Below, one piece after another: positions 26,092-36,273 of a stretch of 64,000 nt of DNA. The notes under the pieces were generated by a model. That model was not told the DNA's origin. It worked only from the letters and a program-made list of their open reading frames with translations, and did not search any database. Made by a program: the position numbers and the translations under genes. The first letter of the stretch is position 1; each line of letters starts with the position of its first letter. The DNA comes from JAKVCB01 sp965243695 (GTDB taxonomy: Bacteria > Planctomycetota > Planctomycetia > Pirellulales > Lacipirellulaceae). Where the stretch lies: positions 496,001 to 560,000 of the forward strand of contig CBDEWC010000045.1 of the NCBI GenBank assembly GCA_965243695.1, given 5' to 3'.

Positions 26092-27119
26092 ATCACCACC
26101 GGTACACCTTTTTCAACCGATTCGGCCGCGGCCAGACAGAGCGCGACGGACCAGCGCCCGTCTTCGCCTGTTGCGGCCAGTGGAGTACCATCACGGACCG
26201 CTCGGACCATCATCTTCATTTGATCCTCTAATTCAAAAAGTTCTCCTGCGGTCCTGGAGATCGGCACTTCACGCACCTGATTGCCGTCAAACGCTTTGAG
26301 AAAAAAGGTGGGATGCCGAGTTCGATCCTTGGGCCCACTCCACGACAACCAAATTGCGCCACGACTACCAGTAATCTTGACTGTCTGGTGGTGCTCGAAA
26401 GCACTGAGCGTTTGGGTAACGACTCCATAGGCCCCCCCCTCGAAATGAACGATAGCACTGAAGTTATCCTGCAACTCAGGATGCCCCTCTTGTCGCGAAT
26501 TCGCAGTCGCATAGACGCTGGTCGGTTGGCCGGAAGACTGTAAGTACCATCGTGCCAAATCGAAAAAATGAATGGGCTCTTCCAGGATCCAGTTACCGAC
26601 CTGCTCGATATCGTACCGCCAACCGGAGGATCCTTCGCGATAGGGATTCCGCGAAAGCTCAACCAGGACGTACTGTGGCTGACCTACAAAACCTTCCTCC
26701 ACGAGTTCGCTTGCTTTACCCCACAGGGACGACAGGCGCAACTCGTGGCCAATCGCTACCAGCCGCTGATTGCGCTCCGCAAGCCGCAAAATGTCATCGC
26801 ACTGCCCGACTGAGATAGCCATGGGCTTTTCCAGTAAGAGGTGCTTGCCCGCTTCCAATGCTGAGCATGCGACCTGGTGATGGGCATGGTTCGGAACCAC
26901 AATGTCCACAACGTCAAGATCCTCACGCTGGACTAACTCGCGATAATCAGCGTACACATCGGCATCGGGAAAAGCTTCTCTCGCGGCCTGACATGTCTGT
27001 TCCGTACGTCCCGAAATGGCCCTCAACTCCGCACCTTCCGTTTTGGCAATGGCGTCTGCGTGAAACTTTCCCCAGGCCCCATACCCGACTAAGCCGAAAC
27101 GAACCGTTGATTGGGTCAT
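26088..27119 (-). CDS. Gfo/Idh/MocA family oxidoreductase
   Basis: An intact 343-residue NAD(P)-dependent oxidoreductase. It starts with the Rossmann motif FGLVGYGAWGKFHADAIAK, then VVDIVVPNHAHHQVACSALEAGKHLLLEKPMA with the typical EKP, and the substrate-domain segment WILEEPIHFFDLARWYLQS containing the conserved His. It has no signal peptide, so it is cytoplasmic, unlike the Tat-exported, broken paralogue on the opposite strand. The two genes converge and their stop codons overlap (26088-26091). Substrate unknown. Confidence 0.92.
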   Translation of the reverse strand: MTQSTVRFGLVGYGAWGKFHADAIAKTEGAELRAISGRTEQTCQAAREAFPDADVYADYRELVQREDLDVVDIVVPNHAHHQVACSALEAGKHLLLEKPMAISVGQCDDILRLAERNQRLVAIGHELRLSSLWGKASELVEEGFVGQPQYVLVELSRNPYREGSSGWRYDIEQVGNWILEEPIHFFDLARWYLQSSGQPTSVYATANSRQEGHPELQDNFSAIVHFEGGAYGVVTQTLSAFEHHQTVKITGSRGAIWLSWSGPKDRTRHPTFFLKAFDGNQVREVPISRTAGELFELEDQMKMMVRAVRDGTPLAATGEDGRWSVALCLAAAESVEKGVPVVI

Positions 27120-27294
27120 TGATATCTCCGTAAACAGGAATCTATGTGTGCGTAGAAAACAAACAGGACTTGCCAGACGCAGTCACAAGTTGACTTCTGC
27201 GATTATGGAGCATTTTTCGCAGAGTTCCATAGCTGGCAGTCCTAAAACACCGCAGCTATCCGAACCACTTCTTCCCAGATGGTCTCCCTGATCG

Positions 27295-27918
27295 TCACGT
27301 AGGAAGACGGCGCCCCAACTTCAACACGTGAACCAGGACCACAAAATCGTAAAGTCCATGGGCAACTGCAGGAGTCACAATTTCCCCACAAAGCAGGGCT
27401 AGGGCCCCCAAATAAAACCCAATGAGGGCGGCAAAGCTGAAATAGAGCCACGTCAAACAGTGGGCCAGTCCAAACAGCAGGCTTGCTGCAATCAGACCCA
27501 CCAACGGTGTGGTGAGACAAACTGCCACTGGCTGAATCACACCGCGAAAGAGCATCTCCTCACCAACGCCAGCCAGTACCGAAACAACTGCTAACTCCCA
27601 GGTGCTGGCATCTCCCAGAAGCAAATGGGCGACGCGGACTGTCTCTCTGCGAAGTCGCACCAGCGGACGCCAGGTTAGCCCGACAAGCACCAGGTAACCA
27701 CCAACCAGTGGTATCGTCGCCAGAACTCCGCTCAGGACCGCTGCTGGCAAGGCTCGCCATGTGGGCCAGATCGACTGCCACAGATGCCATCCGGGCCACC
27801 ATGCAAGGACTCCAACAAGGCCGCTTGCCAACACCACCAATCCGCCCTCAAAGAGCATGGCCAATCGTTTACCAGATAGGTTCTTCATAGTTAGCATCAC
27901 ACCCATGACTGCTGTCAA
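27295..27918 (-). CDS. CPBP family intramembrane metalloprotease
   Basis: A polytopic membrane protein (207 residues from the first start; an internal ATG at 27888 gives 197). The three signature motifs of the CPBP/Abi/Rce1-type glutamic protease family are present: EEMLFRG (Glu120, Glu121, Arg125), FGLAH (His153) and the second histidine in AVAHGLYDF (His187). Bacterial members are often unassigned; prenyl-protein processing, bacteriocin self-immunity and anti-sigma cleavage are known for relatives. No start has a clear Shine-Dalgarno. An octanucleotide repeat lies 25 bp upstream of the first start. Confidence 0.87.
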   Translation of the reverse strand: MTAVMGVMLTMKNLSGKRLAMLFEGGLVVLASGLVGVLAWWPGWHLWQSIWPTWRALPAAVLSGVLATIPLVGGYLVLVGLTWRPLVRLRRETVRVAHLLLGDASTWELAVVSVLAGVGEEMLFRGVIQPVAVCLTTPLVGLIAASLLFGLAHCLTWLYFSFAALIGFYLGALALLCGEIVTPAVAHGLYDFVVLVHVLKLGRRLPT

Positions 27919-27942
27919 AGTTCACATGACATCAGCGGCCTC

Positions 27943-27982
27943 TCGTAGCCTCGTAGCCTCGTAGCCTCGTAGCCTCGTAGGC
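27943..27982. repeat. octanucleotide tandem repeat (TCGTAGCC, four perfect plus one imperfect copy)
   Basis: Copies at 27943-27950, 27951-27958, 27959-27966 and 27967-27974 are exact; 27975-27982 has one change. The array lies in the divergent promoter region between the CPBP protease gene and ppdK. Confidence 0.95.
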
Positions 27983-28281
27983 CAGTAGCCCAGTGGCCTC
28001 CGTGGACAGACAACGACGAGTAACTCCCTTTCTGTTGTTACCTAAACCTGAAATCAAACTACCCAACAGACCTGTACCACCAAGCTGCCAACTGCTCGCG
28101 AAAAGCGAGATCCAGGATTTAACAACAATTCGAGGTTAACCACATTGACCTAATGTTGGAATCGCTGTCCAATGATCATCTCTATTTTTGGCCCACGACC
28201 TGCAGGCCTTCCCAAGGACAGAGAACACCACCAACCGCGGCCCCGCCCCCGCAACACCATAAAACCAACTACAGGAAACCT

Positions 28282-31002
28282 ATGATGAGTTCTGCCGTTC
28301 TCGAAATGTCCGCTGCCGATCGCCAAACCAACAAGAAATCTCGCAACAAAGGCTCATCCCAGAAGGCACTGTCGAAAATGATTTACTATTTCGGCCAATC
28401 CAAGTGTGAAGGGGATGCCTCGCAAAAACAACTGCTGGGTGGAAAAGGTGCGAACCTGGCTGAGATGACAAGTATCGGTCTGCCGGTCCCTCCTGGGTTT
28501 ACGATCACCACGAAAGTTTGTGATCTCTATTACCAAAGTGGCCAAAAGTTACCTGCCAACTTGATGCAAGCGGTACGTCAAAACGTCTCGATCCTCGAAT
28601 CAGAACTGGGCAAGAAGTTTGGCAACACCGAGATGCCGCTTTTGGTCTCGGTCCGCAGTGGTGCAGCCGTCTCCATGCCTGGAATGATGAACACCATTTT
28701 GAACCTGGGTCTGAATGATCAATCGGTTATTGGATTGGCCACCGCGACTGGCAACGAAAGATTCGCGTACGACGCATATCGACGTCTGATCAACATGTAT
28801 GGTGATGTGGTGTGTGGTGTCGATCACGAGCATTTTGAAGCTGCGTTCGACAAGATCAAGAAAAAATACCGCGTGCAAAACGATACCGAAGTGCCGCTGG
28901 AGGGCATGATTCAGTTGTGCGATGCTTACAAAAAAGTCTACCGAAAACATTATGGAAAGCCCTTTCCACAGGATCCAATTCAACAACTCGGCCTGGCCAT
29001 TGAAGCAGTGTTTCAAAGCTGGATGCAGCCTCGAGCCTTAAAATATCGCCAAGTGGAAAACATCACGGGATTACTGGGAACCGCCGTTAACGTACAGTCC
29101 ATGGTGTTTGGCAACATGGGGGATGACTCTGGAACAGGCGTAGCATTCACGCGGAATCCATCAACCGGACAAAACAAGTTCTATGGCGAATTCCTGATCA
29201 ATGCGCAAGGCGAAGATGTGGTCGCTGGCATTCGTACACCACAGCCCGTCGAAAAGATGTCTCGTTGGAATAAGCAGGTCTATCAGCAACTGCTGGGTAT
29301 TAAGGACCTCCTCGAAGATCATTACCGAGATGTACAGGATATCGAGTTTACCATTGAAAAGGGCACGCTCTTCATGCTCCAAACACGCAACGGCAAGCGG
29401 ACCGGCGCGGCTGCGGTAAAAATTGCCTGCGATTTGGTGAAAGAGGGATTGATCGATGAAAAGACCGCCATTCTCCGGATCCCAGCCGGCGATCTCACGC
29501 AACTATTGCTTCCCAGTTTTTCCCCCGCAGGTAAGAGACAAGCAGAAGTGCTGACCGTTGGTCTCCCGGCATCGCCCGGAGCCGCCTTCGGCAAACCAGC
29601 CTTTACGGCTGCCGAAGCGGTCGAACGTAGTGCCAAGGGAGAAAAGGTACTTCTGGTTCGAAAGGAAACAAACCCGGAAGACATCGATGGCATGCACATC
29701 GCTGCAGGAATTCTCACGAGTACTGGTGGGATGACCAGTCACGCCGCTGTCGTGGCCCGGGGCTGGGGCAAATGCTGTGTTGCCGGTGCCGGCGACCTTG
29801 AAATCGACGAGAAGAAACGGAAGCTCAAAGTCGGTGGAAAAACTTTCACCCATAATCACATTCTGTCGATCGATGGTTCCACGGGGGAACTCATGGCTGG
29901 TGAGGTACCAACCCACGAACCCACACTCTCGGGGGACTTTTCGAAAGTAATGAAATGGGCTGACAAATACCGCACGCTGCGAATTCGCACCAACGCCGAC
30001 ACACCGGGTGATGCAAAACGAGCACGTGAATTTGGCGCCCAAGGCATTGGACTCTGCCGAACTGAACACATGTTCTTCGAAGGTGAACGAATCAAGGCCA
30101 TGCGTGCCATGATCCTGGCTGACAATGAAAAGGATCGTAGAAGTGCGCTGAAAAAACTCTTACCGCTACAGCGCAAGGACTTCATCGGAATTTTTAAAGC
30201 GATGCACGGGCTACCTGTCACTATCCGCCTACTTGATCCCCCTCTCCATGAGTTCTTGCCTCAGGAATCCAAGAGCCAGGCAGCCATGGCCAAAGAGTTG
30301 GGAATCTCGACCACGGCCATCAAAGCACGTGTCAGCCAGTTGCACGAAATGAATCCCATGCTGGGGCATCGGGGATGTCGATTGGCAGTGACCTATCCGG
30401 AAATCCTCGAAATGCAAGTCACTGCAATTACCGAAGCGGTCATCTCCTGCAAACAAAAAAAAATCAAGCCGGTTGCCGAGATTATGATTCCACTCATCGG
30501 CACCGCCAAGGAACTCGAGGTCCTGGGAAAACAAGTTCGTCACACCATGGACGAAGTTAAAGCCAGGAAAAAATATCGTGGCAAGCTCAATATCCTGGTC
30601 GGAACCATGATCGAGATTCCCCGGGCAGCTCTGACGGCTGATGAAGTAGGACAGGTGGCCGAGTTTTTTAGTTTCGGCACCAATGACTTAACCCAAATGA
30701 CCTTTGGTTACAGTCGCGATGATATCAACACCTTCTTGCCCGACTACCTTGGCCAGGAAATTCTACCCCGTGATCCGTTCCAGTCACTTGATACCACTGG
30801 CGTGGGACAGTTGGTTGAAATGGCGGTCAAAAAAGGCCGCTCGGTCAAAAGCGACCTTAAGTGTGGCATCTGTGGCGAACATGGTGGTGACCCCGACTCA
30901 ATTCAGTTCTGCCACAAGGTAGGGCTCGATTATGTATCGTGTAGCCCTTTCCGCGTACCGATTGCGCGTCTGGCTGCAGCTCAGGCGGCAATCGCCCAGT
31001 AA
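28282..31002 (+). CDS. ppdK: pyruvate, phosphate dikinase
   Basis: Interconverts pyruvate, ATP and Pi with PEP, AMP and PPi. At 906 residues it is full length. The N-terminal ATP-grasp part includes LLGGKGANLAEMTSIGLPVPPGFTITT and RSGAAVSMPGMMNTILNLG. The swivelling phosphohistidine domain has GGMTSHAAVVARGWGKCCVAG with the catalytic His. The C-terminal TIM barrel has GLCRTEHMFF, NPMLGHRGCRL and SFGTNDLTQMTFGYSRDD and ends with KCGICGEHGG. ATG 28282 (MMSS) has AGGA just upstream; the frame extends to 28153 without support. The N-terminus carries about 35 extra polar residues before the first conserved strand. Read from a divergent promoter region with an octanucleotide repeat. Confidence 0.97.
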   Translation: MMSSAVLEMSAADRQTNKKSRNKGSSQKALSKMIYYFGQSKCEGDASQKQLLGGKGANLAEMTSIGLPVPPGFTITTKVCDLYYQSGQKLPANLMQAVRQNVSILESELGKKFGNTEMPLLVSVRSGAAVSMPGMMNTILNLGLNDQSVIGLATATGNERFAYDAYRRLINMYGDVVCGVDHEHFEAAFDKIKKKYRVQNDTEVPLEGMIQLCDAYKKVYRKHYGKPFPQDPIQQLGLAIEAVFQSWMQPRALKYRQVENITGLLGTAVNVQSMVFGNMGDDSGTGVAFTRNPSTGQNKFYGEFLINAQGEDVVAGIRTPQPVEKMSRWNKQVYQQLLGIKDLLEDHYRDVQDIEFTIEKGTLFMLQTRNGKRTGAAAVKIACDLVKEGLIDEKTAILRIPAGDLTQLLLPSFSPAGKRQAEVLTVGLPASPGAAFGKPAFTAAEAVERSAKGEKVLLVRKETNPEDIDGMHIAAGILTSTGGMTSHAAVVARGWGKCCVAGAGDLEIDEKKRKLKVGGKTFTHNHILSIDGSTGELMAGEVPTHEPTLSGDFSKVMKWADKYRTLRIRTNADTPGDAKRAREFGAQGIGLCRTEHMFFEGERIKAMRAMILADNEKDRRSALKKLLPLQRKDFIGIFKAMHGLPVTIRLLDPPLHEFLPQESKSQAAMAKELGISTTAIKARVSQLHEMNPMLGHRGCRLAVTYPEILEMQVTAITEAVISCKQKKIKPVAEIMIPLIGTAKELEVLGKQVRHTMDEVKARKKYRGKLNILVGTMIEIPRAALTADEVGQVAEFFSFGTNDLTQMTFGYSRDDINTFLPDYLGQEILPRDPFQSLDTTGVGQLVEMAVKKGRSVKSDLKCGICGEHGGDPDSIQFCHKVGLDYVSCSPFRVPIARLAAAQAAIAQ

Positions 31003-31159
31003 CGAAGCCCATCAAAAGAGGTCCACGGTTACTCCACACACTGCCGCGGAGCCGTACGAAGAAGGACTGATGGGAAGCCAGCCTATAAAGAAGCGTCGTA
31101 CCAAATTCGACCCGTTGACCATCCAGGCTTGGTTTAGCACGCAACTTTTCGAAGTCAGA

Positions 31160-32089
31160 TTAACCCGCAATTTTGTTAATCATTGGTAACGCAACCGTCT
31201 GGGCTTCGCGAGACTCTTCTTCTCGAACCAGGCGAACCGTAGCGCCTGGCGGAGTACGCCGTTCTTGCACAAATCCACGGGTTCCCGCACGGAAAAAAGG
31301 TTCAAACTCCTTGGCGGGTCCAGCAGCAAAAAGTTGCTGCAGTTGCAGGAGCATTTCATTCCATACCATTCCACCTCGATAAATGATCCGATAGGCAGCC
31401 TTCAGCTGCTTCAGTTCCGCGGGATTGAATCCCGCCCGCTTGAGTCCAACTCGATTGAGTCCAACCACCATTGTTGAACCGCCGTCAACGGTAACAAACG
31501 GAGGTACATCTTGTCTCACCCGGGCCATCCCACCCACCATTGCCAGCCGTCCAACACGACAGAATTGATGCACGGCCGCGCCACCTGACAGGAAAGCCTT
31601 CCCACCAACCTCCACGTGCCCACCAAGCATGACATTGTTTGTCAGAATAGTACCGTTCTCCACCCGACAGTCATGGGCCACATGGGTATTGACCATGAAC
31701 ATACATTCATCGCCAATAGTTGTCTGGCGCCCTTCGTAAAGTGAACGATGTACCGTGACGTTCTCGCGAAACACATTGCCACGGCCGATCGTCAATCGAC
31801 CTGGACACTCCGACATCTGCATGTGCTGTGGCAAGCCTCCCAGGATAGCGCCCTGAAAAACTTGATTTTCAGGCCCCAGGGAAGTCCCTGAACCGATGAC
31901 AACGTGACTTTTAAGACAGCACCCGTCCGCAATGGTCACTCCAGGTTCAATGACAGAAAAAGGACCAATTTCTACATGGGAACCAATTTCAGCGGCAGAA
32001 CTGACGACAGCCAGTGGATGAATTGACACAGGATTAACCCTTGAAATTAGGTGGCGCGATGCCACGGCAATGTTTTTCTCACCACGCAA
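31160..32089 (-). CDS. lpxA: acyl-[ACP]-UDP-N-acetylglucosamine O-acyltransferase
   Basis: First enzyme of lipid A synthesis, a left-handed beta-helix trimer. The hexapeptide-repeat body contains NVFRENVTVHRS and the catalytic NTHVAHDC motif, corresponding to His122/His125 of the E. coli enzyme. GGHVEVG and AVHQFCRVGRLAMVGG (His160 region) follow. The protein is 309 residues, longer than the usual ~262, with an extra basic and acidic tail after the helical C-terminal domain. It is solitary: lpxD, fabZ or lpxB are not adjacent. Its presence supports a Gram-negative type outer membrane. The start could also lie a little inside, near VNPVSIHPLAVV. Confidence 0.9.
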   Translation of the reverse strand: MRGEKNIAVASRHLISRVNPVSIHPLAVVSSAAEIGSHVEIGPFSVIEPGVTIADGCCLKSHVVIGSGTSLGPENQVFQGAILGGLPQHMQMSECPGRLTIGRGNVFRENVTVHRSLYEGRQTTIGDECMFMVNTHVAHDCRVENGTILTNNVMLGGHVEVGGKAFLSGGAAVHQFCRVGRLAMVGGMARVRQDVPPFVTVDGGSTMVVGLNRVGLKRAGFNPAELKQLKAAYRIIYRGGMVWNEMLLQLQQLFAAGPAKEFEPFFRAGTRGFVQERRTPPGATVRLVREEESREAQTVALPMINKIAG

Positions 32090-32395
32090 CCAAAGCCACG
32101 CGGAGAAGATTGGCTAACGACCTTTATCGGCTTGAAATGTGATAGCGGCTTTAGCCGGATGTGCCGATTTTGAGGGTCTTATCGCAGAAGCAACAAAACT
32201 GGCCCTCCCCCGGTCATCACCACAGCTTGTAAGCTGTTGATAACAAATCAGTTACACCAGACCCTGGACCATTTTTGCTCTATGATGGATGCTACCATCA
32301 GGTCGCATGCAGCCTCGCTTGCTAGCACCCTGTCCGGCAGTGGGTCGCTGCCTCGGTCACCTTCGACCTTATTTTTACTTCAAAGGAGAGTTTGC

Positions 32396-32734
32396 ATGTC
32401 CGACGCTGTTACGTTGTACGACGAAGCCGATCAGCTCAAAAACGAAGGCCAACTGGAAGAAGCCGTTTCAAAGTTCAAGGAATCGATTGAAGTCGACCCA
32501 GAATATGCACTGTCCCATTCGGCACTGGCCGTGGTTCTGCAAAAACTTGGCCAACACGATGAGGCAATTGGACATGCCGAAAAAGTGTGTGCGCTTCAAC
32601 CGGATGATCCCTTTAGCTACACGGCAATGAGCGTGACGTACCAGCGTGCCTACGCAGGCACAAACAATACGGAGTACATTCGCCTGGCAGAGGATGCCAT
32701 GGAAAAAAGCAGAACGCTACAGATGGGCGGTTAA
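32396..32734 (+). CDS. small TPR-repeat protein
   Basis: 112 residues with two to three tetratricopeptide helices (YDEADQLKNEGQLEEAVSKF, then ALSHSALAVVLQKLGQHDEA). AAAGGAG eight bases before ATG 32396 makes this the start, although the frame is open from 32237. TPR domains mediate protein-protein contact; no partner is suggested by the context (lpxA divergent upstream, acyl-CoA dehydrogenase convergent downstream). Confidence 0.85.
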   Translation: MSDAVTLYDEADQLKNEGQLEEAVSKFKESIEVDPEYALSHSALAVVLQKLGQHDEAIGHAEKVCALQPDDPFSYTAMSVTYQRAYAGTNNTEYIRLAEDAMEKSRTLQMGG

Positions 32735-32767
32735 CCCCCAAGTCTCGGGTATCCTCCCACCAGAATG

Positions 32768-34690
32768 TTACGATGTCTCGTAATGCATCAGGATTTCATC
32801 GGGATTGATTCCGGCAATACTTTTGAATTGGCCCTCGACAATTGCCTGGCCAAGTTCTGTCACCTGGCGAAAATAGCGGTTCGTAGGTCGGCGACCAGTA
32901 TACTTTCGAATCAGGCACTGACAGGCGATATCTGCGCTCTCGCGGATAATCTCATCCTGCTGCCGCGCTGCGTACAGACTTGTACATAAAACCGTGATCA
33001 AGTCCTGGCACCGCTGCGAAATTTCAGCCATGCGACATTGCCGATCTGCCAGCGACAATTGGAATTTACTCATTGTCCCTGATACTTCCAGTGCCATTCT
33101 TTGGAGCCGATCGCAAGCAAACTCGGCATGCTCCCTGAGTGGTTTGGTCATACCTGGCAACTGCGGTGAAACCGTTGGCAATAACTTCCGCGCCGTGAGC
33201 CACATCATGTATGGCCTGGCAACGCGCATAAGCATCACTGCATGAGCTGGATTGAGCGGGTTCGGCTTCTTGATTCCTGCCGCTTGTAGCGCCTTACCAA
33301 CTGGCTCAAAATAGGTCTTGCCGTGGTGTTTGACTAACGACTTAAAAAATGCCATCCCTAGCATCTCTCCCTCCCCCTCATAGATGCAAGGTGCAAGATA
33401 CTCATGGACATGATCACCGAATAAATGACCATGTAGGAAAGAGCGGCCACCGTGAGTCTTCATGAAATACTCAATGGCAGCATGCTTTTGTGCCTCACTG
33501 CCAAATATTTTCGCGATGATACATTCCATCTCACCGCGATAACCTCGATCGATCAAGTCTGCACACCAGGCAACCAGACCGTCACAGGCAACAATCAGGC
33601 CAGCCAGTTCCGCCAGCCGACGTTGAACAAGTTCTCGACGAGCAATTGGCTCACTATAAGTGACTCGGAACTTCGTCCACGGGATCATGCTCGCTAACAT
33701 GACACGCATAACTCCTGCCGCATTTGCGCAAAGAGATATGCGGCCAAGATTCAAACCATGATAGGCAACGGTCAGGCCATCTCCTCGAATTGGAGTCAGC
33801 AAATTCTCAGCCGGGACGCGAAAATCGCGAAAGATCATTCCCTGGTTGTAGGTGTGCTTGAGTGCCCAAAGCCCGTAGCTGCGAAACTGAAAATGTTCAT
33901 TTTCCTGCTGAGGCAGGTCAGTAATGAGAACGGCTGGCTTTTCGTCGACCAAACAAACCAGTCCAATGGTTCTTCCGCCCACCACATTCGTAATAAACAA
34001 CTTTTCGCCGTTGACCACATACTCATCTCCTTCCAGACGGGCCGTCGTACGGAGCTGGGTCAGATCACTTCCCGCGCAGGGTTCGGTCAAGGCAAAAGCA
34101 CTCAGCCTGGAACCGTCTGCCAGGCCAGGAAGAAATTTCTGTTTCTGCTCGGCGTTGCCGAAAGTTCGTACCGGATCAACCGCACCAATGCACCCATGGA
34201 CCGAGGCCAGTCCGGCGACCGTTGGATCTGCCATAGCCATTCGCGACAAGAACGGGGCAAAAGAGGAAAACGGAGCCCCCGAACCTCCGTATTCTTTGTC
34301 CACCAGCAAGCCCCAATAGCCGGACCCACTTAGTTCCTCAAGTGCCGCGTTGGTGATTTTTCCTGCCTCGTCCAAGAGGGACCGCTCACGACAACGACGC
34401 TCAACAACCGCGATCGAACTATCCATCACTTTCTGGACATCCGCCGGTGTTTCGGTAGGCGTACTCACAAATTCTGCTGCAGGCACGCCCCGGTCCCAGA
34501 CCGCACGGTGCGCGGGACTGTTGATCGTCTGATACTGTGGCGCAAACAGTGCTTCAACCTGATCATCCGCTTTGTCAATGGCACCTGTCCGACGAGCTTC
34601 ATCATCACTTTTGCCCCCCAGTTTCAGGGCAGTTTCAGCAAATGATGCCTCCTCGGGAGAATCAGAGGAAATTGGAGTTTCTGTCGACAT
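32768..34690 (-). CDS. acyl-CoA dehydrogenase, long form
   Basis: FAD-dependent oxidation of acyl-CoA to enoyl-CoA. The 640-residue length, with about 200 residues after the classical dehydrogenase core, matches the VLCAD/ACAD9-like group. Visible motifs are GYWGLLVDKEYGGSG, the FAD-binding AFALTEPCAGSDLTQLRTTA, LFITNVVGG, and FMKTHGGRSFLHG. IYEGEGEML carries the Glu expected to act as base. The N-terminus has a polar ~50-residue extension. No electron-transfer flavoprotein or other beta-oxidation gene is adjacent, so chain-length preference is a family-based guess. Confidence 0.92.
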   Translation of the reverse strand: MSTETPISSDSPEEASFAETALKLGGKSDDEARRTGAIDKADDQVEALFAPQYQTINSPAHRAVWDRGVPAAEFVSTPTETPADVQKVMDSSIAVVERRCRERSLLDEAGKITNAALEELSGSGYWGLLVDKEYGGSGAPFSSFAPFLSRMAMADPTVAGLASVHGCIGAVDPVRTFGNAEQKQKFLPGLADGSRLSAFALTEPCAGSDLTQLRTTARLEGDEYVVNGEKLFITNVVGGRTIGLVCLVDEKPAVLITDLPQQENEHFQFRSYGLWALKHTYNQGMIFRDFRVPAENLLTPIRGDGLTVAYHGLNLGRISLCANAAGVMRVMLASMIPWTKFRVTYSEPIARRELVQRRLAELAGLIVACDGLVAWCADLIDRGYRGEMECIIAKIFGSEAQKHAAIEYFMKTHGGRSFLHGHLFGDHVHEYLAPCIYEGEGEMLGMAFFKSLVKHHGKTYFEPVGKALQAAGIKKPNPLNPAHAVMLMRVARPYMMWLTARKLLPTVSPQLPGMTKPLREHAEFACDRLQRMALEVSGTMSKFQLSLADRQCRMAEISQRCQDLITVLCTSLYAARQQDEIIRESADIACQCLIRKYTGRRPTNRYFRQVTELGQAIVEGQFKSIAGINPDEILMHYETS

Positions 34691-34925
34691 CGCATCCGTT
34701 CCATTTTGGCTGTAGCGACTTATAGAATGGTGAAGGTCTCTTGAGAATTATACCCGTTATCCCACCTCAAGCCCCTAGGCCGAACCTACTCGGTGAAGAT
34801 ATCATGCCTCAAATGAACCGCCTGCGAGGAATAGACTGCTGGCACGTCCTAAGAAACTTTTGTTAAAGTCGTACTGACCCTCGACATTTACGCCAAACCC
34901 CCACCTACCACCTTGAACCCTCCCC

Positions 34926-36038
34926 ATGCAAGATCCCCGCATCGACCACCTGGCTACCTTGCTCCTGGACCACAGTTGCCAACTCAGCTCCGGCCAAAAG
35001 ATCTTGATCGAAGCTTTCGACCTGCCGAATTCTGACTTGATTTGCCGACTGGTCGAGGGCGCAGCCAGTCGCCAAGCGATTCCGTTAGTTACGCACAAAA
35101 GTAATGAAGTGCTTCGTTCGCTCTACCGTTCAGCAACTGCTCAATCCATGCAACTGGCTGCCCGTTTTGAGCGGGCCCGCATGGAAGCTGTTGACGCCTA
35201 TATTGGAATTCGGGGGGCATCCAACAGCAGCCAGTTCACCGATGTATTGCCGGAACAAATGGATCTCTATCAGCAGCACTGGTGGCAACCCGTACACAGC
35301 GAAGTACGCGTTCCCCAGACTAGTTGGGTCGTGCTCCGCTACCCAACCGATGCTTTTGCCCAGGCTGCCGACATGAGCACAAAAGCATTTGAAGACTTCT
35401 ACTTCGACGTTTGCACGGCTGATTATGGTGCCATGCGCGAGGCCCAAAAACCACTGGTTGAACGGATGCAAGCTGCTAACCAGGTCCGCATCACGGCACC
35501 TGGAACGGAACTTGAGTTTTCAATCCAAGATATCCCCGTCATCCCGTGCTATGGCCTGAGAAACATCCCGGACGGTGAGGTTTTTACCGCTCCTGTGAAA
35601 GAGAGCATCAATGGTACGATTCGGTTTAACACCCGGTCCCGGTACCAAGGCACAACTTTCAGCGATATCCAATTCGAGTTTAACGACGGAAAAATCACGA
35701 AAGCCACTGCAAACGAAACCGAACGTCTCAATACGATCCTCGATTCCGACCCAGGCGGACGCTATTGTGGGGAATGGTCGCTTGGTACTAACAATCGCGT
35801 AATCCATCCCATGCTTGATACGCTCTTTGACGAAAAAATTGGCGGCTCGTTCCATCTCACCCCCGGACAAGCCTACGAAGAAGCCGACAACTCCAATCGC
35901 AGTCGGATTCATTGGGATTTAGTACTCATTCAACGGGAAGACTATGGTGGAGGTGAGATCTGGTTTGACGGCGAACTGCTCCGCAAAGATGGCCGATTCG
36001 TCCCAGCTGATTTGCAGTTACTCAACATCGGCTTGTAA
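34926..36038 (+). CDS. M29 family metallo-aminopeptidase
   Basis: A 370-residue dinuclear-metal aminopeptidase of the AmpS/AmpT (thermophilic aminopeptidase) family, removing N-terminal residues from peptides in the cytoplasm. The metal and catalytic region is visible in order: NIPDGEVFTAPV, RYCGEWSLGTN, DEKIGGSFHLTPG and SRIHWDLV. These supply the expected Glu, Glu, His, His and Asp ligands. No signal peptide. The start ATG follows a CCCTCCCC stretch without a clear Shine-Dalgarno. It is followed by a glycosyltransferase on the same strand 235 bp later, probably unrelated. Confidence 0.93.
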   Translation: MQDPRIDHLATLLLDHSCQLSSGQKILIEAFDLPNSDLICRLVEGAASRQAIPLVTHKSNEVLRSLYRSATAQSMQLAARFERARMEAVDAYIGIRGASNSSQFTDVLPEQMDLYQQHWWQPVHSEVRVPQTSWVVLRYPTDAFAQAADMSTKAFEDFYFDVCTADYGAMREAQKPLVERMQAANQVRITAPGTELEFSIQDIPVIPCYGLRNIPDGEVFTAPVKESINGTIRFNTRSRYQGTTFSDIQFEFNDGKITKATANETERLNTILDSDPGGRYCGEWSLGTNNRVIHPMLDTLFDEKIGGSFHLTPGQAYEEADNSNRSRIHWDLVLIQREDYGGGEIWFDGELLRKDGRFVPADLQLLNIGL

Positions 36039-36273
36039 ACTCCCTCAGATACACTTCTCCGCCAACGATCATCTGCCATTTTTCTGACTCATAGGTTCGC
36101 TAAAAACTATTGGTGATTCACCTCTTCCGCTCCCTAATTGTGCTCCGGCCTGTCCACCAACCTGCTTTGTAACACGATCCTCAAATCCCGGATTTTCTGT
36201 CCGGCAAACGGTTACCTGCCTCACCACAAATCCTCAGCCACTCCAAATTCAGCTTTATTCCATTGAACTTCAA

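Noticed and set aside
27943..27982. CRISPR-like array
   Set aside because: Units are 8 bp without spacers; it is a simple tandem repeat and no cas gene is present.
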